Positions 1 through 10,095 of a stretch of DNA of 64,000 nucleotides are shown here, one piece after another (the first letter of the stretch is position 1; each line of letters opens with the position of its first letter). The notes under the pieces are model-generated. The model worked only from the letters and a program-made list of their open reading frames with translations. It was not told the origin of the DNA and did no database searches. Source of the DNA: Odobenus rosmarus divergens. Lineage: Eukaryota; Chordata; Mammalia; Carnivora; Odobenidae. Position numbers and translations under genes: made by a program. The stretch spans positions 5,621,195 through 5,685,194 of the forward strand of contig NW_004450267.1 of NCBI RefSeq assembly GCF_000321225.1, written 5' to 3'.

Positions 1-2095
1 TGCCCACGGGGGGCCTCCCTTGCTGTGGAGACTCTGGTCTGTTTGTGGGGGGAGCAGGTGCGGCCAGGGCAGGCCGGGGGGGGGAAGGGTGGCCTCCCTT
101 TCTGAGCCGCTGACACCTGGGTCCCACCAGACCTAAGAGGGTTAGGCGGGCAGCGCAGTAGGGCATCGGCCATCTCAGGAGTTACATCTGAGCCTCGTCG
201 GGAGGACGCTGCTTCTGAGTGTGCTTGGGATGTGACTCCCAAGGATGTCTCTCTCTCTTACACGTGCCCTGCACTCCCACCTCACCTCCCCCGGGAGCAC
301 AGTGTTTGTGGGAAATGATATCAGGACTCCCAGCAGGCATGGCGGCTCTTGCCTTGGTCGTCCCTGTAATAAAGAGAGGGGGATTGGCGTCTCTCGCTCT
401 CTGAAGCCGGTCCCGGGGAGCCACTATGTGAGGACTTGGGCTGTGCTGGCAAAAGGAAAGGGGTGGAGGGAGGGAGTGACCTCCTGGCAGTCTGGCTTTG
501 CTCAGGGTCCACAGGGAGGACATGGTCACAGGGCCGACCCGGCCTTGGACATGAGTCCAGTCTCCACTGAACTAGCTCTCTACCTCGGCTGCGTCTCTCA
601 CCCAGGTTAATGAGCGCTTCTGAACATGGGTGGAGAGCAGAGTCCAACGTCCAGCCTGGGGTGGGTGTCTGAGAAAGTCCGTGGAGAGGCACGTGGACCC
701 GGGGAGCCAGTGGGTACAGGGGGGAGAGGGAGAGCAGCAGCAAGGTCCCCTGCTTCATGGGAGGACTTCCACCACAACCAGCCCCCAGGGGCTGTGGTGC
801 TGGGGGGCGTTTCTCTTCTCAGAATGGCCCTGCTGTTTTCCGATGGGCTTTGTCCCTTCTTGGGTGTTGTCTTCTCTTCTTCCTTCCTCTCCTGCCCTTG
901 CCAGCCCAGGGCAGGGTGTAATCACAGGGTTGCTGTGTCTGGTGGTGGGCTGGTCAGCGGCCCTGTTTATAGGGAGGCTGGCCTCCCAGCCCTTCCCTGC
1001 CCCACCTCTCGGCTTCCCAAGCACTGCTGTACTCGTGGGGTTCGACTTGTGATCTCCAGAACAGGCGGTTTGAGGTGATGCTGCTCCCAGTGGGCCACGT
1101 CACCTTTCAGAGGAGGGTCCAGGAGCTCAGCCCCTTGGCCCCTGCGATCTGACTCCAGTTTGGAGGAGACCTTTACGCTCCTGGCTGCACAGATGGGGGT
1201 TGACTGGGTATGCACGCATGTCTGCCACAGCGGCATGAGGCTGTCATTCCGTCTGCCTTGGCTCAGATTCTGCCCACGTTGTCAGGTGTGAGTGATCCCA
1301 GTGGCAGATGGAAGCCACAGCTTGCCATTCGAGGCGTCCAGGAGGGCCCCCTCCTGCCCCAACCCCCAACCCAGGCCCAGGCTTAGACTGCCCCAGCAGA
1401 GGTTTCCTGTCTGAGATCAGAGTGAGGGGCTGGTGGTCCCACAGCCCTGCCTAGAGGTTGTGGAAGGCACTGGAGATACAGAAGGGGTGATGGGATGGCG
1501 TGGATTGCTTTGAGTGCTTCCAAATGCACGAGGGGCTGCATGCAGGAGATATAGTGTGGTTGGAGGGCTTGGCTCCAAGTCCAGTGCTGAGGCCGTGATG
1601 CTCCTTTGGACCCTGCAGCTCAGAATGCCAGGAAACTGGGCTGAAGAGCAAGGTCCGGTGGCCAGAGGGTGGGGGTCCAGGCCTTGCCAGGAGGAAGGAG
1701 GTGAGGCAGCTTTATAGGAAGGGTGCTGGCTTGCCGAGTAACAACTGAATTTGAATCCTGGGTCTGCTACGATCTGTCTGGGAACTGTAGGCAAGTCCTG
1801 TCACTTGTTTGAACCTGTTTCCTTATTTGTAAACGGTAGGAAAAGCTGTCTGACCCACCTAGGTATCTTGGGGTAAGGTGTGTGCAAACAGCTGGGTCCT
1901 GTACCCAGGGAGTGACCAGTCACGGGGCAGGCGGGCTCATGGCACACCCCCTTGGTCTCAGGGCCGTAGCCCTTGGGCCCCCTTCTGCCAAGGTGGTCAC
2001 ATATTGTGGCTAGAGAGCTTGGTATGGAAAGGGTTCTGCTCCCTGGGGCTCCCCCACCATGCCCTAGCGTTCACCATGTCATCTCTGTTGAGCAG
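1..2095 (+). other. TNK2 intron (5' partner exon outside the window)
   Basis: I found no exon of the kinase domain or of the first half of SH3 here. The sequence is GC-rich intron with short accidental frames on both strands and one MIR-like repeat near 1693-1885. It ends at the acceptor at 2095. Confidence 0.8.
1693..1885 (+). repeat. MIR in TNK2 intron
   Basis: tttgaatcctgggtctgcta, then aggcaagtcctgtcac and gtttccttatttgtaaacgg, match the MIR core in order and spacing. Confidence 0.55.
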
Positions 2096-2290
2096 GGCCG
2101 AGAATTACTGGTGGCGTGGGCAGAACACGCGGACGCTGTGTGTGGGGCCTTTCCCGCGCAACGTGGTGACCTCCGTGGCTGGCCTGTCGGCCCAGGACAT
2201 CAGTCAACCCCTGCAGAATAGCTTCATCCACACGGGACATGGCGACAGTGACCCCCGCCACTGCTGGGGTTTCCCCGACAAGATCGACGA
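2096..2290 (+). CDS. TNK2: TNK2 exon: SH3 domain, second half
   Basis: The exon is preceded by the acceptor ...ttgagcag and followed by the donor gtgagtgcg. It starts with the last base of an Arg codon and reads [20 protein letters not shown]..., the conserved end of the ACK SH3 domain (the WW pair of the SH3 ligand groove and the GPFP turn). It finishes GFPDKIDE with a split Glu codon. The SH3 domain takes part in autoinhibition and binds proline-rich partners. The first half of the domain must lie in an exon upstream of position 1. Confidence 0.96.
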
Positions 2291-5200
2291 GTGAGTGCGA
2301 TCGGGGTGGGACGGTCACCTGTGGCTCCAGAGTCAGCAGCCCCTCCCTGGGCACACAGGCTCTCGCTGGCTTCCAACGTCCTTGTCACAACAGTGGGGCA
2401 GAGGGTCTTTTGCTGCCCAGAAGCTCCCTGCAGGCAGAACTGGGGTTAGGAGCTTCGGAGGATGGAGACACACTTCTGTTTGGTGGAATGCCCCCTCGGC
2501 ACAGCAGCCTTAGGAAAACGGACTTGGGAACAGCTTCTGGAAGGAGTTCAGCAGGAGAGCTGTCATGCTCCCTGGTGTTTGTGTAGTAGCTTCTCCGCTC
2601 GGCTGCTGGAATCCTGGAGACTGAGCCTGCTGGCCCAGCGGTCATGGGAGCTGGTGTTCCCCGAGCCGGGGGTGCAGAGAGAGAGCTCCCTGCGGGGAGA
2701 CTCCAGAAGGGAGGTTAGGCAGCACCCCCACCTGCCTGCTCACTCTGTACCTGGCAGGGGGGTTCAATCTCCTTTAAGCAAAAGGATGAGGTCACTGGGG
2801 GGCATCTGGGGGAGGACACAGCGAAGAATTAGTCACTTCCTGAGTGCCCTGCCCCAGAGAGCCACCTGGCAGCTCCCCTCTCTGCTGGCCCCAGGGGGCT
2901 TGCAGGCAGCCCTTTCTCCTCTGACTTCTCCTGACGTTCGATTCTGCCCTGAGAGGCGCCGTGAAGCAGGCCTTCCCCCTTGCCCTCACACACCAGAACG
3001 CAAAGCCTTGGGAGAGCAGCTGGTGTCTCTCACCTCCCAAGAGCCAGGCACGGGCCTGAGGGAATTGGGGCGAGGTATGTAGACGCCCTCCAGAAGGAGG
3101 CCCGGCGCCCTCTGCCCTGCTCCTGGCGTGCTGTGGCCAGCCCAGCCCCATTCCTCCAGGCTTTAATCAGCCCAGTGACTAAGTCCCAGGGCCTGACAAT
3201 CAGCACAGGGCTGGAGAGGGTGAATCGGGAGCAGGCCAGGTGGCCCAGCCCCTTTCCACCTGGCAGTGGGGCAAGAGCGTGCCTCCTGCCCACCGTGACA
3301 GGGTAGCACGGCCGGGTGCAGCCAAGGAGAGTGCCGGCAGGTGGCTGCAGGCCCGGGTGGGGGGCCCTGGCAGTTGCAGACGGCCAGCTCTGCTCCTGGG
3401 GGGTATTCTCGGAGCCCTTTCGGCCCGGGCCTTTCAGCCTGCAGTCAGGACGTCTGCCCTGTCCTCTCTCCGTGACACCTCCCCTGGGTACGGTCTTTGG
3501 GGAGCTGCGGAGAGTTGGAAGGCCTATGCTCCTGACCCAGCTCTGTGTGGGGCTCGGATGAGATGATTCCCTGCACGCACTCGGGTTTTTATTCTCTGCC
3601 TAGTCCCGGGCCTCTCCTCCTGAGGTTGCCCAGCTGTCATCACTGCACACCCTTCCCCCAGACTGCCCCCCTGACCTGGTTGTCTCCCCCACAGACTGTA
3701 CCTGGGAAACCCCATGGACCCCCCTGACCTGCTGAGCGTGGAACTGAGCACCTCCCGACCCACCCAGCATCTAGGAAGGGTGAAAAGTAAGAGCCCCGCT
3801 CCCCCCGAGTTCGTCAGCTGCCCAGGAAGAGGCACTGTCCTCTCTGGGCGCGCCGAGCCGGCTGCTCTGGCTCAGGGACAGTTGGGTCAGGGCCGCAGGG
3901 GGACAGCTGTGCCCCAGCTCCGGCTGGCTGTGGGGTGGAAGATGAGAGGCAGCCGTATCCGCTGAGGTGGGCATCCTCGGCCAGTCCTGTGTTGGCCTGC
4001 CCGCCTCAGCTTCCGTCGTCCTCCCCGCCGTGCTCAGATCCTGGCTTTCCTCACTCCCCTAATCCTGCTGTTCTCTCCCGAGCCAAAACCACCCCACGGG
4101 CTGCACGCTGGCCAGGGGCCTCATCCATCTCCCGGATCCTGTGCCTGTCGTTCCGGAACACGGTTCCCCCCATCCTGCCGCCCTACTGCTTCCCCTTGCT
4201 GTTGGGTTTGTACGTTCACTCACCCCTATTCACTGCCCTCTCTCTGTCTCTCCCCACACTCTGCCCTCCCGTCTGGCTGTCTTCCCTCCCCTGGTCTCTG
4301 TCTCTCCCGCTCTCCCCCTTCTACTCTCCGCATGGCCTTTCTTGCAGGGGAGCCTCCACCTCGCCCGCCTCAGCCTGCCATCTTCGCTCAGAGTAAGTGG
4401 GGCTGCTCGCGGTGCCTTGGCCCCTGCCCCCGTCCCCTCTCTCCTCTCATTCCTCCTCTCCTTCTGGAAGGTACAGAGCCCTGGTGGGCTGGCTGGGTGG
4501 GAGGGGACGCGGGGTGTGTGCTGTGAGCTTTTGCCGCTGACCTGGCCCAGCATGCCTGCCTCTCCCCCGGCCCCCAAAAAGCCTGGGCTTCTGGACCGAG
4601 GGTGTGGTCCGGGCACCCACCTCTCCGCCATCACCTGGCCCTGCCCCACTCCCTTTGGGTCCTGCGGAGGCTGTGGCTGGGCCTTCGTGGTGCTTGGCCG
4701 GGAGCTCTGTGCTCTCCAAGGACAGCGCCTGCTGCTCCAAGGCCCCCAGCCTGCACTAATGGTGTGCTGTAATGGGGTGGGGGTAAGCGATGACTAACCG
4801 GGGCCCAGGAGCCCGGGCTATTTGGGGTCTTGTGTGTCGGGGTGTCGAGCAGCTGTGGGGTGTTGCTTGCTCTAGCTGAGATGGAGGCAGGGGCTTATCA
4901 GCCCCTGTGGAGAGCTGACAGTGTCCGGAGCAGGTTCTGTCCTCCTGTTTGAATAGGGTTGGTGTGCATTGAGAATTTTGGCAGCTGGGGGCTAACCTCT
5001 GGGGGCAGTGGGCGTGGGGAGTTGGTGGAAGATACTTGCCTTTCTTCCCCTGTCCCCCCTTCCTGACACTGCCTTCCTGTCGGGGTCTTCCTTTCTATCC
5101 TAGAGCCAACCTACGACCCCGTGAGTGAGGACCAGGACCCCTTGTCCAGCGACTTCAAGAGGCTGGGCCTCCGGAAACCAGCCCTGACCCGTGGGCTGTG

Positions 5201-6961
5201 GCTAGCAAAGCCCTCGGCTCGGGTGCCGGGCACCAAGGCGGGTCGTGGCGGTGGGGGCGAGGTCACGCTCATTGACTTTGGCGAGGAGCCCGTCGTGCCC
5301 GCCCCACGGCCCTGCGCACCCTCGCTGGCGCAGCTGGCCATGGACGCCTGCTCCTTACTGGACAAGACCCCGCCGCAGAGCCCCACGCGGGCCCTGCCCC
5401 GGCCCCTGCACCCCACGCCTGTGGTGGACTGGGATGCGCGCCCGCTGCCCCCGCCTCCTGCCTACGACGATGTGGCCCAGGATGAGGAGGACTTTGAGGT
5501 CTGCTCCATCAACAGCACCCTGGTGGGTGCAGGGGTCTGTGCTGGGCCCAGCCAGGGTGAAACCAATTACGCCTTTGTGCCTGAGCAGGCGCAGCTGCTC
5601 CCTCCCCTGGAGGACAATCTGTTCCTCCCACCCCAGGGTGGGGGCAAGCCGCCCAGCTCGGCCCAGACCGCAGAGATCTTCCAGGCGCTGCAGCAGGAGT
5701 GCATGCGGCAGCTGCAGGTCCCGGTGGGCTCCCTGGGCCCTTCTCCTGGCCCGGCCCCAGCGGGTGAGGACAAGCCCCAGGTGCCCCCCCGCGTGCCCAT
5801 CCCCCCAAGGCCCACTCGCCCACGTGGCGAGCTGTCTCCGGCCCCCTCAGGGGAGGAGGAGGTAGGGCGGTGGCCTGGACCTGCCTCCCCTCCCCGGGTG
5901 CCTCCCCGAGAGCCCCTGTCCCCTCAAGGCTCGAGGACCCCTAGCCCCCTGGTACCACCCGGAAGCTCCCCGCTGCCACCCCGGCTCTCCAGCTCACCGG
6001 GGAAGACCATGCCCACCACCCAGAGCTTCGCCTCCGACCCCAAGTATGCCACGCCCCAAGTGATCCAGGCGCCCGGCCCTCGGGCTGGTCCCTGCATCCT
6101 ACCCATTGTCCGCGACGGCAAGAAGGTCAGCAACACCCACTACTACCTGCTGCCCGAGCGCCCGCCCTACCTGGACCGTTATCAGCGCTTCCTACGTGAG
6201 GCCCAGAGCCCTGAAGAGCCGGCCCCCCTGCCTGTGCCCCTGCTGCTGCCCCCACCCAGCACCCCAGCCCCTGCCGCCCCCACGGCCACTGTCCGACCGA
6301 TGCCCCAGGCCGCCCCAGACCCCAAGGCCAACTTCTCCGCCAACAACAGCAACCCAGGGGTCCGGCCACCAGCCCTGAGGGCCACGGCGCGGCTGCCACA
6401 GAGGGGCTGCCCTGGGGATGGGCCAGAGGCTGGACGGCCGGCAGACAAGATCCAGATGGTGAGTACCAGGCCTGGCTGCCGGGCGGAGGGGCAGGGCCCC
6501 CAGGGCCCCAGAGGAGCGGGCCCAAGTGGTGCTGACGGGTAGGTGGGCGGGTGTGCCCAGCTGCAGGCCATGGTGCATGGGGTGACCACAGAGGAGTGCC
6601 AGGCGGCCCTGCAGAGCCACAGCTGGAGCGTGCAGCGGGCTGCCCAGTATCTGAAGGTACCGCCACCTCCTGCCCGCTCTGGCTTTCAGGGACCCTGAGG
6701 ACTGGTTCTGCTGCGCTCACCTTCCCTTGCCCCTCCCCGCCAGCCTGCCTCTGGCTCTCCTCTGCCCCCACCCCCGGCTGGTGCCCTTCGGCCCCAGTGT
6801 GTCCCATGGCGCCCCCCTCTGCTCCTCAGGTGGAGCAGCTCTTCGGGTTGGGTCTGCGGCCGAGAAGTGAGTGCCACAAAGTGCTGGAGATGTGCGACTG
6901 GAACCTGGAGCAAGCTGGCTGCCACCTCCTGGGCTCCTGCGGCCCTGCCCACCACAAGTGA
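2096..6961 (+). CDS. TNK2: TNK2 (ACK1) non-receptor tyrosine kinase, C-terminal part, six coding exons
   Basis: The exons join as 2096-2290, 3695-3786, 4348-4392, 5104-6458, 6561-6656 and 6830-6961, keeping one open frame of about 637 codons. All junctions are AG/GT and the phases fit. I recognise the product as ACK1, a cytosolic tyrosine kinase that binds GTP-bound CDC42, is recruited to activated EGFR and clathrin-coated pits, and is turned over via ubiquitin ligases. The kinase domain lies upstream of the window. Visible in order: the SH3 domain ([10 protein letters not shown]), the CDC42-binding segment after [20 protein letters not shown], a clathrin box (LIDFGEEP, 5268-5291), a [10 protein letters not shown]-binding motif near 5450-5470, long proline-rich SH3-ligand stretches, a MIG6-like EGFR-binding block (about 5938-6200, with [10 protein letters not shown]), and a UBA domain over the last two exons. 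The protein ends HHK-stop, apparently one residue short of the human HHKR as I recall it. The + strand order TNK2 then MUC4 fits known synteny. Confidence 0.96.
3695..3786 (+). CDS. TNK2: TNK2 exon: linker after SH3
   Basis: A polypyrimidine tract and cccacag acceptor precede the exon, and a gtaaga donor follows it. It reads [18 protein letters not shown] and ends GRVK with a split Arg codon. The block is very close to ACK1 of other mammals as I know it. It links the SH3 domain to the proline-rich and CDC42-binding segments; the sequence shows no catalytic residues. Confidence 0.95.
4348..4392 (+). CDS. TNK2: TNK2 micro-exon: [15 protein letters not shown]
   Basis: This 45-nt exon lies between cttgcag and gtaagtgg. 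It completes an Arg codon and encodes [14 protein letters not shown], a class II-like proline-rich SH3-binding stretch. Its length is a multiple of three and both ends have the same phase, so it could be skipped without shifting the frame. That is an inference; no expression evidence is available here. Confidence 0.93.
5104..6458 (+). CDS. TNK2: TNK2 large exon: CDC42-binding, clathrin box, PPAY, proline-rich and MIG6-like segments
   Basis: This GC-rich 1355-nt exon (451 full codons) is bounded by ctatcctag and gtgagtacc. It begins [20 protein letters not shown], the CDC42/GTPase-binding region that makes ACK specific for CDC42. The clathrin-binding LIDFGEEP follows at 5268-5291. PPPPAYDD near 5450-5470 is the WW-domain docking site known to bind NEDD4-family ligases and WWOX. 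A proline-rich middle follows. Then comes a MIG6/ERRFI1-like EGFR-binding region (about 5938-6200) containing [17 protein letters not shown] and [10 protein letters not shown]. The tail ends ADKIQM. Several overlapping frames stay open here only because of the high GC content. Confidence 0.96.
6561..6656 (+). CDS. TNK2: TNK2 exon: UBA domain, first part
   Basis: The exon encodes [20 protein letters not shown] and continues to AAQYLK. It resembles the first two helices of the ACK1 ubiquitin-associated domain, which binds ubiquitin and influences EGFR and ACK turnover. The start is ambiguous: cagCTGCAG offers two in-frame acceptors, at 6561 (adds Leu-Gln) and at 6567 (starts at Ala). I chose 6561 because LQAM fits the first UBA helix. 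The donor is gtaccg, weaker than its neighbours. Confidence 0.92.
6830..6961 (+). CDS. TNK2: TNK2 last coding exon: UBA C-terminal part and stop
   Basis: After a gctcctcag acceptor the frame reads [20 protein letters not shown], then [23 protein letters not shown] and TGA at 6959-6961. This is the second half of the UBA domain and the ACK1 C-terminus. The stop is embedded in AAGTGAGTGAGCC, which holds two possible splice donors: GTGAGT starting at 6958 and GTGAGC starting at 6962. The exon therefore either continues into a 3' UTR ending near 7275 or is spliced to a further exon starting near 7607. Confidence 0.93.
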   Translation: MEQLFGLGLRPRSECHKVLEMCDWNLEQAGCHLLGSCGPAHHK

Positions 6962-7251
6962 GTGAGCCCCGTGCCCCAAGGAGCTATGTCCCGGAGTACA
7001 CTGCGCTAGGGGGTAGCCCGGCACCTCGCGGGCCACGCGCGGCCAGGGGACGCGGGGCTCCCCGGTCCGGAAGAGGGCAGAGAGCCCCGATGCCGGGATG
7101 CAGACAGCCCTGGGGGGAAACTTTCTCCTAAGTGCATTCAGACTTTTCAGCCCCTTGGTGCAAACGAACTAATGAGTGGGGATATTGTTTACCGTGCCTG
7201 TCACCCTCTGATAGTCTGATAAGCAATACTGTTCTCTTTATTATTATTAAA

Positions 7252-7257
7252 AATAAA
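7252..7257 (+). terminator. AATAAA poly(A) signal, proximal (TNK2)
   Basis: The hexamer lies 290 bases after the TNK2 stop, in an A/T-rich stretch. It would serve transcripts in which the last coding exon is not spliced further. The downstream GU-rich element is weak, so its use is uncertain. Confidence 0.5.
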
Positions 7258-8202
7258 AGGCATCCCAGGATGATAAATTCCAAAATTATTGCCGACTTTT
7301 CAACTGATTAGCCTAGCCTCAAGAGGCCCTCTTGTGCCTACCCACGTTAGACGCTCCCTACTCTGTTGATAGAGGGGCTCTCTGGTTGTTTCCCATCTTT
7401 AGGCGCTGAGATGTCTGGAGAGCCAGAGGGTCTGCCTTGAAGGAATCACTTGAGCCTGTCCATCTGACAAGGGCAGGGAGACACCCCACCCGGGCCTGGA
7501 GGACCTGCTGCCACTCGCTGTGCGTAGTGGCCGAGCAAGGCCAAGGCAGCAGGAGACTGGGAGCCCCGCCTTGCCGTCCCTCCCTCACCCAGTGCTGTCC
7601 CTGCAGCTTTGGATCAGCCCTTGGTGCCCTCAGCCAAGGGACGGGAAGAAGTCCTGTGAAGGCAGGCCTGGTGGTGGCCCCAGCAGGCCCTGCAGCCGGC
7701 CTGCCTCGGACTCCAGCCCCTGGTGTGGGGCCTGTGGCCGGAGCGTGTCCCCAGGCTCTGCCCGCAGGGAAGCCAGGCTTGACCCGTGCAGGGAGGTTGT
7801 GTTGGCCGCACAGAAAGGTGGACCAGCACCCAGCAGGCCCTCCCCAGGGGAGGGCCCTTCTCCAGGGATCCCCTGGTGGGCCGTTGGGGTGTCGGAGAGA
7901 ATGTGACTTGTGACCTCACTGTGGATACGTTTGTTCTGGGACTTGGCTGGTCTTAGGATCTTGTGCCTGGAAATAGCCCTAAGTGGCTCAGGAAGCAGAG
8001 CAAGGGTGCCAGATTGTTCTGTGGCAGGGACCAGGGCCCAAGGCCCCAGGGTTGGCGGGAGACCAAGGGGGGCAGCTGCCCTGGAGGGACACCAGAGCTT
8101 CCTCTCTGACCCAGCCCCTCCCCTGTGCTGTTCCATGTTTTCCTGCCAGCCCCTACCGCCAAAGTTGCTGCCCCAGCTGTGGCTCCCTGCTTCTTCCAGA
8201 GA

Positions 8203-8208
8203 AATAAA
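8203..8208 (+). terminator. AATAAA poly(A) signal, distal (TNK2)
   Basis: gaAATAAAgc is followed within about 15 bases by tttctattttatgttac and then tgtgcctgcctgtttc, a U/GU-rich downstream element. This looks like the main cleavage site at the 3' end of TNK2, with cleavage near 8220-8230. Confidence 0.75.
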
Positions 8209-8539
8209 GCTCGTTTCTATTTTATGTTACTTACTTGTGCCTGCCTGTTTCTTTGCCTCTTGGTCAGCAGCCCGAGGCCCCAGGGCTTCCCAGGCCACCA
8301 TCTGTCCAGGCAGCAGGCCTTGGGGCGCCACCTGTGGGCAGAGGGTGGAAGTGCGGCCAGGGTGACCCTCAGGGCTACCCCCAACCCCTTCAGGGCTGGT
8401 AGAGGAGCGGAGTCTCCCCGATACAGTCACGGATTTACAGTGCCCATATTCTTGCTCTCGAGTTCCCAGGAGGCAGGGTGTACTGCAGGAGAGAGCTGGA
8501 GCTAAGCCAGAAACATCCGTAACAAGGAAAGCTTCAGTG

Positions 8540-9200
8540 TGTGCTTTAATTTTGTTTTTCTGAATATTTCATGTGGTTCAAAACTCAGAAGGTATCGAGG
8601 CGTCTATAGTGAAGTCTGCCACCCCAGCTGCCCCCTCCCCTGCCCAGAGGCTGCCTTCAGCATCAGAGTCTTGTTTGTTTTTTTCGCTTACAGTATTTTG
8701 AAGTTCCTAGCCATTCTTATTTGGGGTTCCTGGTTCTATTTAACCAGGCCCCTTTTGATGGAGGGTCTTTGGGTTGTTTCCAGTCCTTTACAATTACAAC
8801 CATTCTTGCAATAAATGGCGCATGTGGACTATTTTTCACTTGCAAGTCAGTCTGAAGTCTGTGTTCCCAGGAGTGGAGCTCCACAGTCAAAGAGTATGTG
8901 CTCTCATGATGGGCCTTGCTGAACGGCTCTCCACCAGGTCGGGGGGGGCGGGGGGGGGGGGGGGCGGCAGCCACAGACACCAGTGCGGGAGAGCTTTCCG
9001 TGTGTTGCGGGGCTTTCCGATTTTTACCGGCGAGGCAGGTCTCCCTAGCTTTAATTTGCATTTCTCCAATGAGTGAATATGCATAAAAAATGATTTGGGC
9101 CATTTATATTTCCTCTTCTGTGAGCCACCTATTAATACCCTTGGCCCATTTAAAAAAATGACCAGTCTGTTAGTGGTTCTTAGAAAATGGATCAAGGGAA
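8540..9200 (-). mobile_element. Old L1 fragment (antisense)
   Basis: Phrases such as cttgcaataaatggcgcatg, taatttgcatttctccaatg and ttggcccatttaaa are typical of antisense L1 3' regions. It is interrupted by a poly(G) run at 8939-8965. Family assignment is from memory of consensus phrases. Confidence 0.55.
8939..8965 (+). repeat. Poly(G) run
   Basis: Two long G runs are separated by a single C. They can form a G-quadruplex and are also a common place for assembly or base-call errors. Confidence 0.9.
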
Positions 9201-9457
9201 TTAGCCCTTTGAGCTTCACCATGCCTCTGAGCAGGAAGAGAGCTAAATCATGAGAGAGGAAGCTGATGGTTTAGGTTTGTTAAAAACAACACAAAGACCA
9301 TTTTGGATGGGCTTGGGCGCTGTCTGTGTGTCTGCTGCTCCAAGCTAGCCCTGAGGCCTGGGAGCTCTGGAGTCTTCAGATCTAGAATGTTCTGTGTACC
9401 CTGTGTACTAATTCAAGAGTTCATTCAATTATATTTAACTGCAATTAAAAAATATTT

Positions 9458-9644
9458 ATTTTTAAAGATCTTATTAGAGAATGTGTAAATGTGTGAGCAC
9501 GAGTGGGGGGAGGGAGAGGGAGAAGCAGACTCCCCGCTGAGCAGGGAGCCTGATGGTGGGGGGCAGGGGCTCGATCCCAGGACCCCGGGATCATGAGCTG
9601 AGCCAAAGGCAGACGCTCAACTGAATGAGCCACCCAGGCACCCC
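9458..9644 (-). mobile_element. Can-SINE (tRNA-Lys type), minus
   Basis: Reverse complement of the carnivore SINE, with tail tttttaaagatcttatt on the left and head gccacccaggcacccc on the right. It is flanked by a perfect 12-bp target-site duplication, taaaaaatattt, at 9446-9457 and 9645-9656. Confidence 0.93.
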
Positions 9645-9699
9645 TAAAAAATATTTGGTCACAATATATCACCAAAGAGAAGAAGGTAATATTAAGTTA

Positions 9700-9902
9700 A
9701 TTTTGGGCTTTGCTGTTAGACCTGGATTCCATTCTAGTTGCGCTTGATCTTGGAAAAGTTAAATTTTCCGAGCCTATAAGCTGGGGGACAGTCATCCCTG
9801 CTTTTTAGAACAGTTGTGTGGGTTAAATGAGGTTGCACAGATCGAGTATTTTGCTTAGTGCGTGGACCATGACAAGTACCCAATAAACTGAAATCATTAT
9901 AC
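9700..9902 (+). repeat. MIR
   Basis: It has the order of a MIR: gacctggattcc, a core cttggaaaagtt, gtgggttaaatgagg, and a final cccaataaac-type end. Confidence 0.55.
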
Positions 9903-10033
9903 ATTTTATTTTTTCATGTTCCTGCCGTTTCTATCATAGCTTACATTACTCACTGACCACAACTCTGTGCACACTTGTCTTCTCTTCCCATTTCCCTTAA
10001 TTTCATTGTATTTTTTAAATAGCCTGTTCTTTG

Positions 10034-10059
10034 GGGCGCCTGGGTGGCTCAGTTCGGCT
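10034..10059 (+). mobile_element. SINE head fragment
   Basis: ggggcgcctgggtggctcag is the exact 5' head of the carnivore SINE, but it is followed only by ttcggct and unrelated sequence. The rest of the element is missing. It lies just before a full SINE in the opposite orientation. Confidence 0.7.
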
Positions 10060-10095
10060 ACAGACTCATTCCTTTTTATAGATCATGGACATTTT

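Larger units (their letters stand above)
2291..5103 (+). other. TNK2 introns around exons 3695-3786 and 4348-4392
   Basis: The introns are 2291-3694, 3787-4347 and 4393-5103. All are GC-rich, unique-looking and free of SINE insertions. The final intron holds a strong pyrimidine tract (about 5041-5103) before the large exon. Open frames here are compositional and I support no extra exon. Confidence 0.75.
6962..8225 (+). other. TNK2: TNK2 3' UTR region, with a probable extra terminal exon from 7607
   Basis: Two canonical AATAAA signals are present, at 7252-7257 and at 8203-8208, the latter followed by a T-rich stretch. A strong acceptor (polypyrimidine then ctgcag) ends at 7606, so 7607-8225 may be a separate terminal exon. 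If the upstream donor at 6958 is used, the frame continues from 7607 to a stop at 7911-7913, adding about 102 residues. If the donor at 6962 is used or there is no splice, everything here is untranslated. No recognisable protein domain lies in the extension. Confidence 0.7.

Noticed and set aside
2462..3082. 206-codon plus frame in a TNK2 intron
   Set aside because: It lies between two well-supported exons, has no splice logic and no recognisable domain.
5245..6807. Several long overlapping frames on both strands across the large TNK2 exon
   Set aside because: High GC removes stop codons; only the frame continuous with the flanking exons matches ACK1.
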